A DNA stretch of 64,000 nucleotides from Tatumella ptyseos. Its GTDB lineage: Bacteria > Pseudomonadota > Gammaproteobacteria > Enterobacterales > Enterobacteriaceae. A program made the translations under genes and the position numbers. The notes beneath the pieces are model-generated. The model saw nothing but the letters and a program-made list of their open reading frames with translations, ran no database searches and had not been told where the DNA came from. Every line of letters begins with the position of its first letter. The first letter of the stretch is position 1. Positions 1-10,111 of the stretch are shown piece by piece. Where the stretch lies: positions 1,984,001 through 2,048,000 of the forward strand of contig NZ_CP130649.1 of the NCBI RefSeq assembly GCF_030552895.1, in the 5' to 3' direction.

Positions 1-1303
1 AGATGTGTTAGTGGCAGCCTGTTTAGCCGCAATGAATGGTGTCGAGATCGGGGCCATCTTGCTGACTGGCGGTTATCAGATGGATCCAGCTGTTCAAGAG
101 CTCTGCTCGCGGGCATTTCAAACTGGTCTTCCCGTTTTCTTGGTGAAAACGAATACCTGGCAAACGTCATTGACCCTGCAAAGTTTTAATTTAGAGATCC
201 CTGTGGATGATACGCAGCGCATTGAGAAAGTGCAGGAGTTCATTGCGAGTTATATCGATAAACAGTGGATTGACTCCTTAGGTTCGGTTGCCGAACGCAG
301 CCGCCTTCTATCTCCCCCCGCATTCCGTTATCAATTGACCGAACTGGCACGCCAAGCGGGCAAACGTATTGTCTTACCTGAAGGTGATGAGCCAAGAACC
401 TTACGCGCCGCAGCGATCTGTGCAGAACGCAAAATTGCCCAATGTGTATTACTCGGCGATCCAGCAGAAATTCAACGCGTCGCTTCAGTACAAGGAATCG
501 TACTCGGAGAAGGTGTCAGTATCGTAGATCCACAAGCGGTCAGAGAAGAGTATGTAGCGCGTTTAGTCGAACTCCGTAAAAATAAAGGAATGACGGAGGT
601 TGTGGCGCGCGAACAGCTGGAGGATAACGTCGTACTCGGTACTTTAATGCTTGAAAAAGGCGAAGTCGACGGATTGGTCTCCGGTGCGGTCCATACCACT
701 GCTAATACCATACGCCCACCGCTACAGCTGATTAAGACCGCGCCAAATAGCAGCATCGTTTCCTCAGTCTTCTTTATGTTGCTTCCTGAACAAGTACTGG
801 TCTACGGTGACTGCGCTATCAATCCTGATCCAAATGCCGAACAATTAGCCGAAATTGCCATACAGTCGGCGGATTCCGCCGCTGCCTTCGGAATTGAACC
901 GCGCGTCGCAATGATCTCTTATTCAACCGGTGATTCTGGTAGCGGTAGCGATGTGGATAAAGTGCGAGAGGCAACACGCCTTGCACAGGAAAAGCGTCCT
1001 GATCTGATCATTGATGGGCCACTGCAATATGATGCCGCAATTATGGAGGATGTCGCGAAGTCTAAGGCACCGAATTCTCGAGTCGCGGGTCGAGCGACAG
1101 TATTTATTTTCCCGGATCTGAATACTGGCAATACGACTTATAAAGCCGTTCAGCGCTCAGCAGAATTGATCTCAATCGGGCCCATGCTGCAAGGTATGCG
1201 TAAACCGGTGAATGATCTGTCACGAGGTGCATTAGTGGACGATATTGTTTACACCATTGCGCTAACTGCTATTCAATCTCAACAGGCTGAAACAAGAGGC
1301 TAA
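1..1303 (+). CDS. pta: phosphate acetyltransferase, C-terminal part (truncated by window edge)
   Basis: Converts acetyl-CoA and phosphate to acetyl phosphate and CoA in the Pta-AckA acetate pathway in the cytoplasm. The frame is already open at base 2, so the gene begins outside the window; about 433 codons are visible against roughly 714 in E. coli. The first 95 or so residues are the end of the DRTGG regulatory domain and the rest is the complete catalytic PTA_PTB domain, with near-identical blocks such as [20 protein letters not shown] and GDCAINPDP. ackA would be expected just upstream. A perfect inverted repeat follows the stop codon. Identity is very secure. Confidence 0.97.
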   Translation, partial: DVLVAACLAAMNGVEIGAILLTGGYQMDPAVQELCSRAFQTGLPVFLVKTNTWQTSLTLQSFNLEIPVDDTQRIEKVQEFIASYIDKQWIDSLGSVAERSRLLSPPAFRYQLTELARQAGKRIVLPEGDEPRTLRAAAICAERKIAQCVLLGDPAEIQRVASVQGIVLGEGVSIVDPQAVREEYVARLVELRKNKGMTEVVAREQLEDNVVLGTLMLEKGEVDGLVSGAVHTTANTIRPPLQLIKTAPNSSIVSSVFFMLLPEQVLVYGDCAINPDPNAEQLAEIAIQSADSAAAFGIEPRVAMISYSTGDSGSGSDVDKVREATRLAQEKRPDLIIDGPLQYDAAIMEDVAKSKAPNSRVAGRATVFIFPDLNTGNTTYKAVQRSAELISIGPMLQGMRKPVNDLSRGALVDDIVYTIALTAIQSQQAETRG

Positions 1304-1306
1304 TCC

Positions 1307-1343
1307 TTACGCCACCTGTTAGTGGTGATAACAGGTGGCGTAA
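1307..1343. terminator. hairpin between convergent pta and yfcD
   Basis: Perfect 15-bp inverted repeat (TTACGCCACCTGTTA and its complement) with a 7-nt loop, lying between two genes that face each other. There is no run of U after the stem in either direction, so termination is inferred from position and stem strength only. Confidence 0.55.
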
Positions 1344-1355
1344 AAAGGGTGAAAG

Positions 1356-1877
1356 TTAGCGGTTTTCACCATTTCGGGTTAGCCATAATGCTAAGGCTTT
1401 TAGCGAGTCATCGGTAAATTCATCGCAACGTGCGGTAATCTCTTCTGGGGTCATCCAGAATACTTCTGTCACTTCGCCATCTTGTAACGCAAAAGGACCG
1501 TGGCAGACGCAACTGAACAAGCTCCCCCAAACACGACATCCTTCATCTTCGTAATAAAACTTACCATGCTCTGCTAAGGGTACGCCTGCAATACCTAACT
1601 CCTCTTCCGCTTCGCGACGAGCGGACACAAGAAGATCTTCACCAGATTGCACTACTCCACCGGCTGTCGCATCGAGCTTACCCGGAGCGAAGTCCTTATT
1701 TTCAGCACGGCGTTGGACCAAAATACGGCCAGACCCTTCTGTCACAACGATATAGGTTGCCCGATGGCGTAGGGATTCAGCACGCATTTGTTGACGAGCG
1801 GCCGTCGCAACGACCTCATCATTCTCATCGACTATATCAACCCATTCAATCTGATCTGCAGAAACTTGTTCAACCAT
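1356..1877 (-). CDS. yfcD: Nudix hydrolase YfcD
   Basis: Nudix-family hydrolase of 173 residues, cytoplasmic, with unknown physiological substrate; the family hydrolyses nucleoside diphosphate derivatives and this branch resembles isopentenyl diphosphate isomerase-like Nudix proteins. The Nudix box is complete at residues 74-96 (G74, E80, R88, E89, E92, E93, G95), so the metal site should be intact. It sits next to pta and faces it, as in E. coli. The start gives a length very close to the family's (about 180). Function is inferred from the motif; orthology is supported by synteny. Confidence 0.9.
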   Translation of the reverse strand: MVEQVSADQIEWVDIVDENDEVVATAARQQMRAESLRHRATYIVVTEGSGRILVQRRAENKDFAPGKLDATAGGVVQSGEDLLVSARREAEEELGIAGVPLAEHGKFYYEDEGCRVWGSLFSCVCHGPFALQDGEVTEVFWMTPEEITARCDEFTDDSLKALALWLTRNGENR

Positions 1878-1996
1878 GGTTAACCCTTTTCAACGCGAGT
1901 AGCGACTCTACGCGCTATATGCTTTTATTTACCCTAAGAGTAATAAGTAAAAAATAATTTCGCAATCTCTAGCATTATGAAGAAATGCTTTTCATT

Positions 1997-2773
1997 TTAT
2001 TTTAAGTTATTGCTTAGGAACTGTTGCAAACGTGCTGACTTAGGATAGTTGAAAATATCTTGGGGTGAACCTTGCTCTTCTATCTTGCCTTGATGGAGAA
2101 AAATCACCTGTGAAGAGACTTCTTTAGCGAAGGCCATTTCGTGAGTCACCATAATCATGGTTTTACCCTCTTTGGCCAGTTGCTGCATAATTCGCAATAC
2201 TTCCCCTACCAACTCTGGATCCAAGGCAGACGTCGGTTCATCAAATAAAATAATCTCAGGCTCCATAGCCAATGCGCGGGCGATAGCGACCCTTTGTTGC
2301 TGCCCCCCCGATAAATGAACAGGATATTTTTTCCAGTTCACCGCGTCTATCCCGACTTTACGCAAGAAATATTCTGCCTTCTCTTGTGCCTGACTCTTAG
2401 TTTTTCCCAGGACTTTACAAGGGGCTTCCATAACATTTTGCAGTACCGTCATGTGGCTCCACAGGTTAAAGTGTTGGAAAACCATGCATAACTTACTGCG
2501 CAATAACTTCAGCTGTTGTTTATCCGTAATCTGCAACTGCTGCGTGCGATCGGCGGTTAAAAAGATCTGTTGTTGATTCAGCCAAATTTCCCCCTTGTTC
2601 GGGTGTTCTAAGAAATTCAAGCAGCGTAATAATGTACTTTTCCCTGATCCTGACGCGCCGATAATCGCAATAACATCTCCTTCGTTAGCCGTTAGGCTGA
2701 TACCTTTTAGTACCTCGTGCTGACCGTAGGATTTGTGGAGTTGGGAAATTCTTAATTTTTCATTGGACAGCAT
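1997..2773 (-). CDS. hisP: histidine/basic amino acid ABC transporter ATP-binding protein
   Basis: ATPase of the HisJQMP importer; it drives uptake of histidine and, with related binding proteins, lysine, arginine and ornithine. It shows Walker A at 39-47 (GASGSGKST), the ABC signature LSGGQ at 154-158, Walker B ILFDEP at 175-180 and the H-loop histidine at 211. At 258 residues it matches the E. coli length of 257. It is the last gene of the hisJ-hisQ-hisM-hisP operon and lies 10 bp after hisM. Confidence 0.96.
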   Translation of the reverse strand: MLSNEKLRISQLHKSYGQHEVLKGISLTANEGDVIAIIGASGSGKSTLLRCLNFLEHPNKGEIWLNQQQIFLTADRTQQLQITDKQQLKLLRSKLCMVFQHFNLWSHMTVLQNVMEAPCKVLGKTKSQAQEKAEYFLRKVGIDAVNWKKYPVHLSGGQQQRVAIARALAMEPEIILFDEPTSALDPELVGEVLRIMQQLAKEGKTMIMVTHEMAFAKEVSSQVIFLHQGKIEEQGSPQDIFNYPKSARLQQFLSNNLK

Positions 2774-2783
2774 ACACGAATCC

Positions 2784-3491
2784 TTAGCGTGAACTGATAT
2801 GAGGTAACCAGCGTTTCTCTAACTGGCGAAAAGCCATAATTAAAACGCAGGAGATAAAAAGATAAAGCACTGCGGCAATACCGAAGGCCGTAAAGGGTTG
2901 GTAGGTATCGGCGTTGATATCTCGGGCCACCTTTAAAATATCGGGAACCGTTGCGGTAAAAGCTAAGGAGGTTGAGTGGAGTAATAAAATAACTTCATTA
3001 CTGTATGCAGGAAGTGCGGTGCGAAACGCCGAGGGCAATATAATAGAACACCACAATGATAAGCCTCGAAAACCGTAGGCCTGAGCAGCTTCAATCTCTC
3101 CGGCAGGCACGGCGCGAATCGCGCCAGCAAAAATTTCTGTCGTATAGGCTGCTGTATTCAGTGTTAAAGCAAGAAGGGTACAATTTAACCCACTACGAAA
3201 AAATTCATTCAGCAGCTGATGATCTTTAACCACTTGTAGGGTATAGAGGCCCGTATAAATAATCAATAATTGCACATAAAGTGGGGTTCCACGGAACACA
3301 AAGGTGAACATTGCAATGGGTGCAGATAGCCAGCGACGAGATGAAACCCGGGCAATCGATAACAATAAAGCCAGAATTCCTCCCGCCACCATCGAAAAGA
3401 CCAGTAACCATAAAGTCATGGCCAAACCACTTATTTGATAACCATTGGTCCAGAGCAACGACTGCCAATATTGTTGAAGGATTTCATTCAT
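2784..3491 (-). CDS. hisM: histidine ABC transporter permease HisM
   Basis: Inner-membrane permease subunit that pairs with HisQ. The protein is 235 residues with the conserved cytoplasmic EAA loop ([11 protein letters not shown]) that docks on HisP. The frame stays open 41 codons further upstream, but the start MNEILQQYW aligns with E. coli HisM and overlaps the hisQ stop by 4 bp in the ATGA arrangement typical of translational coupling, so the shorter start is chosen. Hydrophobic segments are spread along the whole length, as expected for a five-helix permease. Confidence 0.95.
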   Translation of the reverse strand: MNEILQQYWQSLLWTNGYQISGLAMTLWLLVFSMVAGGILALLLSIARVSSRRWLSAPIAMFTFVFRGTPLYVQLLIIYTGLYTLQVVKDHQLLNEFFRSGLNCTLLALTLNTAAYTTEIFAGAIRAVPAGEIEAAQAYGFRGLSLWCSIILPSAFRTALPAYSNEVILLLHSTSLAFTATVPDILKVARDINADTYQPFTAFGIAAVLYLFISCVLIMAFRQLEKRWLPHISSR

Positions 3492-4174
3492 AACGTCACC
3501 TTCTTCACACCAGCAGAATAAAAACGCATCAAAGCTGCCAAAACAAGTTGTGAAATTATCGTAAATAATAGATAGACGGCGCCGGCAATCAGTGCAAAAA
3601 ACAGCGGTTGCCAAGTGCTTTTACCGGCTAGTTGCGTTGCCTTAACCAACTCTTCCAGCCCCAAAATTGATACTAATGCCGTCGCTTTCAAAATAACTTG
3701 CCAGTTATTGCCTATAGCAGGAAGCGCAAAGCGCATCATCAACGGGAAAGTTATTCGAATAAAGCATTGCCAAGGTGTCATACCGTAAGCAATCGCAGCC
3801 TCACGTTGACCGATAGGAACGGATAACACTGCGCCACGAAAAGTTTCCGTAAAATACGCACCATAAATAAATCCCAAGGTGAGGATCCCTGCTGGCAGCG
3901 GAGCAATATCGATGTGATCGAGATGGAGGCTATGGGTGAATTGGTTTAGCGCAATCTGTAAACCATAAAATATTAATAACATTAATACTAAATCCGGTAT
4001 CCCCCGAACGATAGTGGTATAGGCAGTACCGATAGCCCGTAACCATGTAAAACGGGAAAGACGTGCAGCGGCGCCACCAAGTCCAATCAACACAGCAAAA
4101 ATCAGAGCACTGAGCGCAAGCTCGACTGTCACCCCTATTCCTTGCAGAATCACTTGTCCATAACCTTCTAGCAT
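3488..4174 (-). CDS. hisQ: histidine ABC transporter permease HisQ
   Basis: Second permease subunit of the HisQMP2 complex in the inner membrane; 228 residues, exactly the E. coli length. The EAA loop reads GQREAAIAYGMTPWQ. It overlaps hisM by 4 bp and is separated from hisJ by 65 bp that contain a stem-loop, an arrangement that would allow the binding protein to be made in excess over the membrane subunits. Confidence 0.95.
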   Translation of the reverse strand: MLEGYGQVILQGIGVTVELALSALIFAVLIGLGGAAARLSRFTWLRAIGTAYTTIVRGIPDLVLMLLIFYGLQIALNQFTHSLHLDHIDIAPLPAGILTLGFIYGAYFTETFRGAVLSVPIGQREAAIAYGMTPWQCFIRITFPLMMRFALPAIGNNWQVILKATALVSILGLEELVKATQLAGKSTWQPLFFALIAGAVYLLFTIISQLVLAALMRFYSAGVKKVTL

Positions 4175-4199
4175 CTACGACCTCTCTTATCGTGCGATA

Positions 4200-4228
4200 A
4201 CAGAGCGCCAACTATCGCGACGCTCTGT
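4200..4228 (-). promoter_or_regulatory. stem-loop between hisJ and hisQ
   Basis: Inverted repeat ACAGAGCG/CGCTCTGT with a 13-nt loop in the short gap between the binding-protein gene and the permease genes. In related his transport operons this gap carries structured repeats that stabilise the hisJ message and reduce downstream expression; the same role is inferred here. There is no U-tract, so full termination is unlikely. Confidence 0.45.
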
Positions 4229-4239
4229 CACTGTCTTGC

Positions 4240-5022
4240 TTACTCGTCGTAAATATTGAAGTCGAAATACTTTTTCGCTAATTTATCGTAAGTACCATCT
4301 TGGTGCATCGCGGCAATGGCTTTATTGATCGCTTGCGTCAATTCTGTATCGCCCTTACGCAGACCAATTCCTGTTCCTACACCAAAAATAGCCTTATCTT
4401 TTACGGCTGGTCCTGCAAAGCTATAACCTTTACCTCCCGCCGATTTTAAGAAGCCCTCGCTGGCTTGCACTTCATCTTGGAACGCAGCATCAAGACGCCC
4501 TGAGGCTAAATCCTGATAAACTTGGTCCTGCGCCTGATAAGGAACGATAGTCACTCCCGCAGCCCGCCAGTATTTATCAGCATAGGTCTCTTGTGTCGTG
4601 CCTTGCTCGACCCCGATGGTCTTGCCTTTTAATGAGGCGGGTGTAGGTTGTAAGGGCGACCCTTTCACTGCCACTAAACGTGCATTAGCCGCGTACAACT
4701 TATCGGAGAAATCGATTTGTTGAAGACGTTTCTCGGTAATCGATAATGCTGAAATGATCGCATCAATTTTCTCTGCTTTAAGAGAAGGGATAAGACCATC
4801 GAAATCACCGGGTACAAACTCACATTTGGTCGAAATTCTTTTACAGATCTCGTTAACGAGATCGATATCAAAGCCAACGAGTTTCCCATCAGGGCTTTTC
4901 GATTCGAAAGGCGGATAGCTAGGGTCTGTACCAAAGCGCAGATGCGTGGGTAGCGCAGAGAAGGCTTGGCTTGAAAGGGTCAATCCTAAGAACAGCGAAG
5001 CAAATACCGTCAACTTTTTCAT
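4240..5022 (-). CDS. hisJ: periplasmic histidine-binding protein
   Basis: Solute-binding protein that captures histidine (or lysine/arginine/ornithine in the ArgT paralogue) in the periplasm and delivers it to HisQMP. The 260-residue product begins with a signal peptide ([22 protein letters not shown], cleavage near ALP) followed by the family blocks [13 protein letters not shown] and [17 protein letters not shown] start three codons upstream is possible, but this ATG has a GGTG ribosome-binding stretch and aligns with E. coli. Only one binding-protein gene is present, whereas E. coli has argT and hisJ in tandem, so its specificity could be either. Confidence 0.9.
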   Translation of the reverse strand: MKKLTVFASLFLGLTLSSQAFSALPTHLRFGTDPSYPPFESKSPDGKLVGFDIDLVNEICKRISTKCEFVPGDFDGLIPSLKAEKIDAIISALSITEKRLQQIDFSDKLYAANARLVAVKGSPLQPTPASLKGKTIGVEQGTTQETYADKYWRAAGVTIVPYQAQDQVYQDLASGRLDAAFQDEVQASEGFLKSAGGKGYSFAGPAVKDKAIFGVGTGIGLRKGDTELTQAINKAIAAMHQDGTYDKLAKKYFDFNIYDE

Positions 5023-5148
5023 ATCAATCACCAGTGAGAGAAGGTTCTCACTGGAAATGCATAAAACATGCCAAAAAAAGCGTTACTTTTTCTTATATTT
5101 CAGAAGTCGTTTAGCGCGAATAAGGTGCAAGAAAATGAGCATGCACCA

Positions 5149-5721
5149 TTAGTGACCTTGCCAGCGGGCAAACAGATCTTCCGGAAGCTGAATATCAAAC
5201 TGATCAATAATTCGATTTACGGTCTGATCGACAATATCGCTAATTGCTTGAGGCCGATGGTAAAACGCGGGGACGGGAGGCATGATCGTCGCGCCAAGTT
5301 CGGCGGCGGTGGTCATCATTCGTAAGTGCCCAAGATGTAAAGGTGTTTCTCGTACACCCAACACCAGTTTACGACCTTCTTTTAATACAACGTCTGCAGC
5401 ACGCGTCAGCAATGTATCACTGTAGCTGTGAACAATAGCGGAGAGTGTTTTGATTGAACAAGGTAGAATCACCATACCCTGCGTCTTGAAAGATCCAGAG
5501 GAGATAGATGCACCAATATCACGCACATCATACACTTCATCGGCTAAGGCTTGCACCTCGCGCCAGCTATAATCAGTTTCTAAAGAGAGCGTTTGCCGAG
5601 CAGCCATACTTGCAACAAGGTGGGTTTCAACCTCTGGCACTGTTTTTAAGACTTCGAGTAGCCGCACACCATACAATGCACCACTTGCCCCAGAAAGGCC
5701 GACAATCAATCTTTTGGTCAT
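5149..5721 (-). CDS. ubiX: flavin prenyltransferase UbiX
   Basis: Makes prenylated FMN from dimethylallyl phosphate and FMNH2, the cofactor of the decarboxylase UbiD in ubiquinone synthesis. The 190-residue protein starts MTKRLIVGLSGASGALYG, carrying the FMN-binding GASGA loop, and ends in the conserved LPEDLFARWQG. Seven more in-frame codons precede this start but do not align with E. coli UbiX (189 residues). It lies downstream of purF, but a strong hairpin intervenes. Confidence 0.96.
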   Translation of the reverse strand: MTKRLIVGLSGASGALYGVRLLEVLKTVPEVETHLVASMAARQTLSLETDYSWREVQALADEVYDVRDIGASISSGSFKTQGMVILPCSIKTLSAIVHSYSDTLLTRAADVVLKEGRKLVLGVRETPLHLGHLRMMTTAAELGATIMPPVPAFYHRPQAISDIVDQTVNRIIDQFDIQLPEDLFARWQGH

Positions 5722-5780
5722 AATGACGAATTTCCCACACACTGAGTGCTGTTTTGCGAACGCTCAGTATAGCAGAAAGC

Positions 5781-5805
5781 AAAACAGGGCGATATTCGCC
5801 CTGTT
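5781..5805 (-). terminator. terminator after purF
   Basis: A 10-bp inverted repeat (AACAGGGCGA/TCGCCCTGTT) with a 3-nt loop, followed on the minus strand by a T-rich stretch (TTTGCTTT). It lies just downstream of the purF stop and would separate purF from ubiX transcription. Confidence 0.7.
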
Positions 5806-5822
5806 ATCTTAAGAAGAAGTGC

Positions 5823-7340
5823 TTAACCTTCGTTATGAAGCTCTAGCCCTTCCACTTCATTTTGTCGGGCCACCGCTTGCACATCATCTTTACGCAGTGA
5901 TTGCAGATAATCCAAATACTCTTGATTAACATCTTGTGTCACGTAGACACCATTGAAAACTGAACATTCAAAATCTGAAATATCCGGGTTCTCTTCCTTA
6001 ACTGCCTCGATCAGATCATCAAGATCTTGGAAGATAAGCGCGTCCGCTTTGATCAATTCACAGATTTCATCCACTTCTCTGCCATGCGCAATTAATTCAT
6101 TCACACTTGGCATATCGATACCGTAAACATTCGGGAAGCGAATTTCGGGTGCCGCTGACGCAAGATAAACTCGCTTAGCGCCGGCTTCTCGAGCCATCTC
6201 AATGATTTGCTCAGAAGTCGTCCCACGCACAATGGAGTCATCGACCAATAGCACGTTCTTATCACGGAACTCTGCGCGATTGGCGTTGAGTTTACGGCGG
6301 ACTGCGCTGCGGCGTAACTGCTGTCCCGGCATGATGAAAGTCCGTCCTACATAACGGTTTTTCACAAATCCCTGACGATAGGGTTTATCGAGAATTCGAG
6401 CAATTTCCAGTGCAACATCCGTCGAAGTTTCAGGAATAGGAATGACTACATCAATATCGAGGTCAGCCCATTCACGAGCAATCTTTTCCCCTAACTTAGT
6501 CCCCATGCGTATTCTTGCATTGTAAACGGAGATTTTATCGATAAAAGAATCGGGACGAGCGAAATACACATACTCGAATAAGCAGGGATTATTCTTCGGA
6601 TTGTCAGCGCATTGGCGCGTAAAGAGTTCACCTTGCTCAGTGATATAGACCGCTTCACCCGCCACTACATCACGAATAAACTCAAAGCCCAGTGTATCTA
6701 AGGCAACACTCTCAGATGCCACCATATATTCTGTACGGCCATCAGGTAATTGACGCTTACCTAACACCAGAGGACGAATACCGTTCGGATCCCGAAAAGC
6801 AATCATACCGTGGCCAATCAACATCGCTACAACAGCATAAGCGCCACGAATCTGGCGGTGCATACACTCGATAGCGGTAAAGATATTATCCGCTGTTAAG
6901 GGATAATCTTGGAAACGATCGAGCTCTTGAGCAAAGACATTGAGCAGAACTTCAGAGTCAGAGGTTGTATTGATATGGCGGCGCCCTTGTTCAAACAACC
7001 GTGTTCTCAACTCATGTGCATTGGTTAAGTTGCCATTATGTGCCAACGTAATACCGTATGGAGAGTTGACATAGAACGGCTGGGCTTCCGAAGCACTTGA
7101 ACTACCTGCTGTAGGGTAACGGACGTGGCCAATACCCATTGTTCCTTGAAGCCGTTGCATGTGACGTGCCTCGAACACATCACTGACGAGTCCATTCGCT
7201 TTACGTAAGCGAAAGCAATTGAGCTGATCAATAGTACAAATGCCTGCCGCATCTTGACCGCGGTGTTGCAGCACCGTTAACGCATCATAAATTGCTTGGT
7301 TTACAGGTAAAAAACCACTGATACCGACAATCCCACACAT
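5823..7340 (-). CDS. purF: amidophosphoribosyltransferase
   Basis: First committed enzyme of purine synthesis: PRPP plus glutamine gives phosphoribosylamine. The 505-residue length equals that of E. coli. Cys2 (MCGIVGI) is the N-terminal nucleophile of the glutaminase domain (residues 2 to about 235). The phosphoribosyltransferase domain carries the PRPP loop [13 protein letters not shown]. It is co-directional with cvpA 35 bp upstream, and a PurR operator lies ahead of cvpA, giving the standard cvpA-purF purine-repressed unit. Confidence 0.98.
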   Translation of the reverse strand: MCGIVGISGFLPVNQAIYDALTVLQHRGQDAAGICTIDQLNCFRLRKANGLVSDVFEARHMQRLQGTMGIGHVRYPTAGSSSASEAQPFYVNSPYGITLAHNGNLTNAHELRTRLFEQGRRHINTTSDSEVLLNVFAQELDRFQDYPLTADNIFTAIECMHRQIRGAYAVVAMLIGHGMIAFRDPNGIRPLVLGKRQLPDGRTEYMVASESVALDTLGFEFIRDVVAGEAVYITEQGELFTRQCADNPKNNPCLFEYVYFARPDSFIDKISVYNARIRMGTKLGEKIAREWADLDIDVVIPIPETSTDVALEIARILDKPYRQGFVKNRYVGRTFIMPGQQLRRSAVRRKLNANRAEFRDKNVLLVDDSIVRGTTSEQIIEMAREAGAKRVYLASAAPEIRFPNVYGIDMPSVNELIAHGREVDEICELIKADALIFQDLDDLIEAVKEENPDISDFECSVFNGVYVTQDVNQEYLDYLQSLRKDDVQAVARQNEVEGLELHNEG

Positions 7341-7375
7341 GGTGTCATTTCCTCATAGCCGCTTGTCCCGACTCA

Positions 7376-7861
7376 CTATCGGGGTAGAAAACTCGATGTG
7401 CTCTGCAGATAGTCAAAAAACCATCTGATGACAATACTGAACTGTGGAATCAACTGTGACTGTGTCCAATCGATACTTTTGGAAAATCCCGTAAAAGTGT
7501 CGAGAAAGAAGAGGATAGCTGCGACAATTAACCCGCCGCGTAGCGCGCCGAAACAGACCCCTAATACCCGATCGGTTCCTGACAGGCCGGTTTTATCCAC
7601 TAAACTACCAATCACATAATTGACCAGAGCGCCCACAATTAGCGTGGTGATAAAGAGCACCGCAATGGCAATACCATTTCGGACCATGGGTTGTTCAAAA
7701 CCCGAAAACCAATCTGCCAGTAAAGGGTAGTAATGGCTCGCGACGAAAAATGCACAACCCCAGGTAATTAATGAGAGGGCTTCCCTCACAAATCCTCGGA
7801 TGAGACTGACTAATGAAGAGAGTCCAATGATGCCTAATATGGCGTAATCAATCCAATTCAT
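7376..7861 (-). CDS. cvpA: colicin V production protein CvpA
   Basis: Small inner-membrane protein of 161 residues with about four hydrophobic segments; required for colicin V export in E. coli and linked to envelope and bile stress tolerance in enteric bacteria. Its molecular activity is not established. It opens the cvpA-purF operon behind the PurR box, and its length matches E. coli (162). Confidence 0.95.
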   Translation of the reverse strand: MNWIDYAILGIIGLSSLVSLIRGFVREALSLITWGCAFFVASHYYPLLADWFSGFEQPMVRNGIAIAVLFITTLIVGALVNYVIGSLVDKTGLSGTDRVLGVCFGALRGGLIVAAILFFLDTFTGFSKSIDWTQSQLIPQFSIVIRWFFDYLQSTSSFLPR

Positions 7862-7922
7862 CCGCGTAACCTATACCACTTCATGACAGTGTTTCCTCTA
7901 TCGCGGCGCATTCTAACAGAAA

Positions 7923-7938
7923 AAGAAAACGTTTGCGT
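7923..7938 (-). promoter_or_regulatory. PurR operator of cvpA-purF
   Basis: On the minus strand the site reads ACGCAAACGTTTTCTT, which fits the PurR consensus (ACGCAAACGTTTNCGT type) and, as recalled, is the same 16-mer as the E. coli purF operator. It lies 62 bp upstream of the cvpA start, between the dedD terminator and the gene, where repression by PurR with hypoxanthine or guanine would act. Confidence 0.85.
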
Positions 7939-7960
7939 ATGGTTTTCCTGCGCCAAGTTA

Positions 7961-7994
7961 AAAAAGGGCAATTCCTGATTTTTAGGAATTGCCC
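7961..7994 (-). terminator. terminator after dedD
   Basis: An 11-bp perfect stem (AGGAATTGCCC pairing with GGGCAATTCCT), a 7-nt loop and a TTTTT tail on the minus strand form a classical intrinsic terminator that ends the folC-dedD unit ahead of the cvpA promoter. Confidence 0.85.
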
Positions 7995-8037
7995 TGCCCT
8001 ATTCATCCCCCAATGACGGAGGTTAATCTTGGGAGAA

Positions 8038-8781
8038 TTAATGCACCCGGTAAGGCATGACCACTCCAAATAGTCCTGTTTTAGCCTTCAACTCAGCCAC
8101 CTGAGACTGAAGATGACTCTTCGAGGTATCTGGCCCTACGAGAATACGGTTAATTTGCCCTTGTACCGGTGTAGCGGGAATGGAATAAGCTTTGAAGCCT
8201 GCGCCGCGAAGCTGTTCAACCACTTCAGAAACGCGAGAAGCATTACGTAAGGCCCCAAGCTGAATCACGTAGGCCTGACCGGTCGGCGTTGATGAGGCGT
8301 TACTCTGTGCAGCGGTTTGTTGACGTTGCTGCGCCTCAGCCTGCTGTTGCTGTGCGGCTAACTGTTGTTGCTTCGCTTGCGCCTGACGCTGAGCTTCTTG
8401 CTGTTGACGTGCTTGGTCTTTTAGACGTTGCGCTTCGCGCTGCGCCAGCTGCTCTTGGGCACGTTGCATCTGTAGCTGTGTGCTATTCATCCCTGCTTGA
8501 GGTTGCGACGTAACACTCCCGCGGGAAGCTTCTTGCGCACTACCATCGGCGGGTATGTGTTGGGCTGCCTGCTGACGAATGGTTTTCGACGGGATTGGCT
8601 GAGTAACAGGTGGAACCATCTCATCATTCAGTTGATCACCTGGTTTAGGAACCAAGGGGATAGCCGCAAACTCTTCATGATAATGCTTTTTTTTGCCATC
8701 CAGTAAGCCGGGTAAAATAATCACACCGAGAGCCACCAGAATGATAGTTCCCGCCATCCGATTTTGAAATTTACTGGCCAC
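8038..8781 (-). CDS. dedD: cell-division SPOR-domain protein DedD
   Basis: Septal-ring protein that binds denuded peptidoglycan glycan strands at the division site. The 247-residue protein has a short cytoplasmic N-terminus, one transmembrane helix at about residues 10-27 (TIILVALGVIILPGLL), a long Gln/Ala-rich periplasmic linker (about 95-165, with a heavily charged helical stretch), and a C-terminal SPOR domain from about 168 (AYVIQLGALRNASRV). It starts one base after the folC stop, so the two are probably translated from one message. Confidence 0.93.
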   Translation of the reverse strand: MASKFQNRMAGTIILVALGVIILPGLLDGKKKHYHEEFAAIPLVPKPGDQLNDEMVPPVTQPIPSKTIRQQAAQHIPADGSAQEASRGSVTSQPQAGMNSTQLQMQRAQEQLAQREAQRLKDQARQQQEAQRQAQAKQQQLAAQQQQAEAQQRQQTAAQSNASSTPTGQAYVIQLGALRNASRVSEVVEQLRGAGFKAYSIPATPVQGQINRILVGPDTSKSHLQSQVAELKAKTGLFGVVMPYRVH

Positions 8782-8782
8782 G

Positions 8783-10039
8783 TTACTGCTCCTTATCGCT
8801 CAACGCCATTACCGCCGCAACGGTATGAAAAGATCCACAAACTAAGACAACATCTGCCGCATCAGCCTGTGCTAAGGCTGCATACCAAGCTTGCTCTACC
8901 GTCTGATAACCGTTAGCAGCCGGTAAAATCTGCTGTAACCGTTGTGCTGTGGCACCGCGGGGACCTTCTAAGCTGGCACAATACCAGTGATCGACCACTT
9001 CAGATAATATCGTGACAGTACCGTCAATATCTTTATCGTGAAGCATCCCCAAAACGCCTCGTAATTTTCCTGCAGGCGCGAGCTGTTTAATTTTATCGAC
9101 CAGGTAACGCGCCGCATGAGGGTTATGCGCGACATCAAGAATCACCATTGGCGAGTGTTGCAAGATCTGAAAACGCCCCGGTAAGGTTGCCGTTGCAATA
9201 GACTCTCTGAGTACGGCTTCGCTTAGCGTCAGCCCAGAGACACGCAATGCAGCAAGCGCAGTCGCGGCATTCGCTAGCGGTACCTGCGGTAGCGGTAATT
9301 CTATCAACTTTCCTTGAATATCTTGGAACTGCCAACTTTGAGACGAGGCACTAAAGGACCACTCTTTATCCCGTGATAATAGAATCGCCCCTTTATCTTG
9401 TGCGACCTTACTAATAGTCACTGGCATATCGGGTTCGCCTACCACTGCAGGTTTGCCTTGACGAAAAATACCGGCTTTTTCGCGGCCAATACTTTCCCTG
9501 TCAGGCCCTAACCAGTCAGTGTGATCAAGTGCGATAGAGGTGAGTACTGCGACGTCAGCATCAACTATATTTGTCGCATCAAGTCGACCACCTAACCCTA
9601 CTTCTAAGATCACGACATCTAAGTCAGCTTGCTTAAACAACTGTAATGCCGACAAGGTGCTAAATTCAAAAAAGGTCAACGACGTCTCACCACGTCCTTC
9701 GTTAAGGCTATGGAAGCTTGAGATGTGGTGCTGTTCACTCAATTCCTGGCCGTTGATCCGCACACGCTCAGAGTAACGAATAAAGTGTGGCGAGCTATAT
9801 ACCCCAACCCGGTATCCTGCCGCCATTAATAAGACTTCTAATGTACGACACGTGGTTCCCTTACCATTAGTCCCCCCTACCGTAAACACAAAGGGGGCCG
9901 GCTTAAGCAGATTCAGCTTGGTCGCAACGTGGCGGATACGATCTAAACCAAGTTCGATGGCTTGACCATGCAATTGTTCAAGATAATCCAGCCATTCCTG
10001 AAGTGAGGAAGACGAGTGTGGAGACTGAGGCTTAGACAT
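8783..10039 (-). CDS. folC: bifunctional folylpolyglutamate/dihydrofolate synthase
   Basis: Adds glutamate to dihydropteroate and then to tetrahydrofolates, completing folate synthesis and retaining the cofactor in the cell. At 418 residues (E. coli 422) it has the Mur-ligase-type P-loop GGTNGKGT at 55-62 and the conserved stretch ALDHTDWLGPDRESIGREKA. It lies between accD and dedD as in E. coli, but here a terminator separates it from accD, so it needs its own promoter or read-through. Confidence 0.97.
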   Translation of the reverse strand: MSKPQSPHSSSSLQEWLDYLEQLHGQAIELGLDRIRHVATKLNLLKPAPFVFTVGGTNGKGTTCRTLEVLLMAAGYRVGVYSSPHFIRYSERVRINGQELSEQHHISSFHSLNEGRGETSLTFFEFSTLSALQLFKQADLDVVILEVGLGGRLDATNIVDADVAVLTSIALDHTDWLGPDRESIGREKAGIFRQGKPAVVGEPDMPVTISKVAQDKGAILLSRDKEWSFSASSQSWQFQDIQGKLIELPLPQVPLANAATALAALRVSGLTLSEAVLRESIATATLPGRFQILQHSPMVILDVAHNPHAARYLVDKIKQLAPAGKLRGVLGMLHDKDIDGTVTILSEVVDHWYCASLEGPRGATAQRLQQILPAANGYQTVEQAWYAALAQADAADVVLVCGSFHTVAAVMALSDKEQ

Positions 10040-10068
10040 GGTATGAATTTTTTCGCTAATACAATGAT

Positions 10069-10094
10069 AAAAAAGACGCTACCAGAGCGTCTTT
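10069..10094 (-). terminator. terminator after accD
   Basis: A 9-bp stem (AAAGACGCT/AGCGTCTTT) with a 5-nt loop, followed on the minus strand by a T-run. It lies between the accD stop and the folC start. Confidence 0.8.
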
Positions 10095-10111
10095 CAATGT
10101 GCAATATAGAA

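Noticed and set aside
1970..1989. AGCATT/AATGCT hairpin with T-rich sequence on the plus strand between yfcD and hisP
   Set aside because: The U-tract would terminate plus-strand transcription, but no plus-strand gene lies upstream; the stem is only 6 bp.
5068..5325. 85-codon plus-strand frame over the hisJ-ubiX junction
   Set aside because: It is mostly antisense to ubiX and has no family resemblance; a shadow frame.
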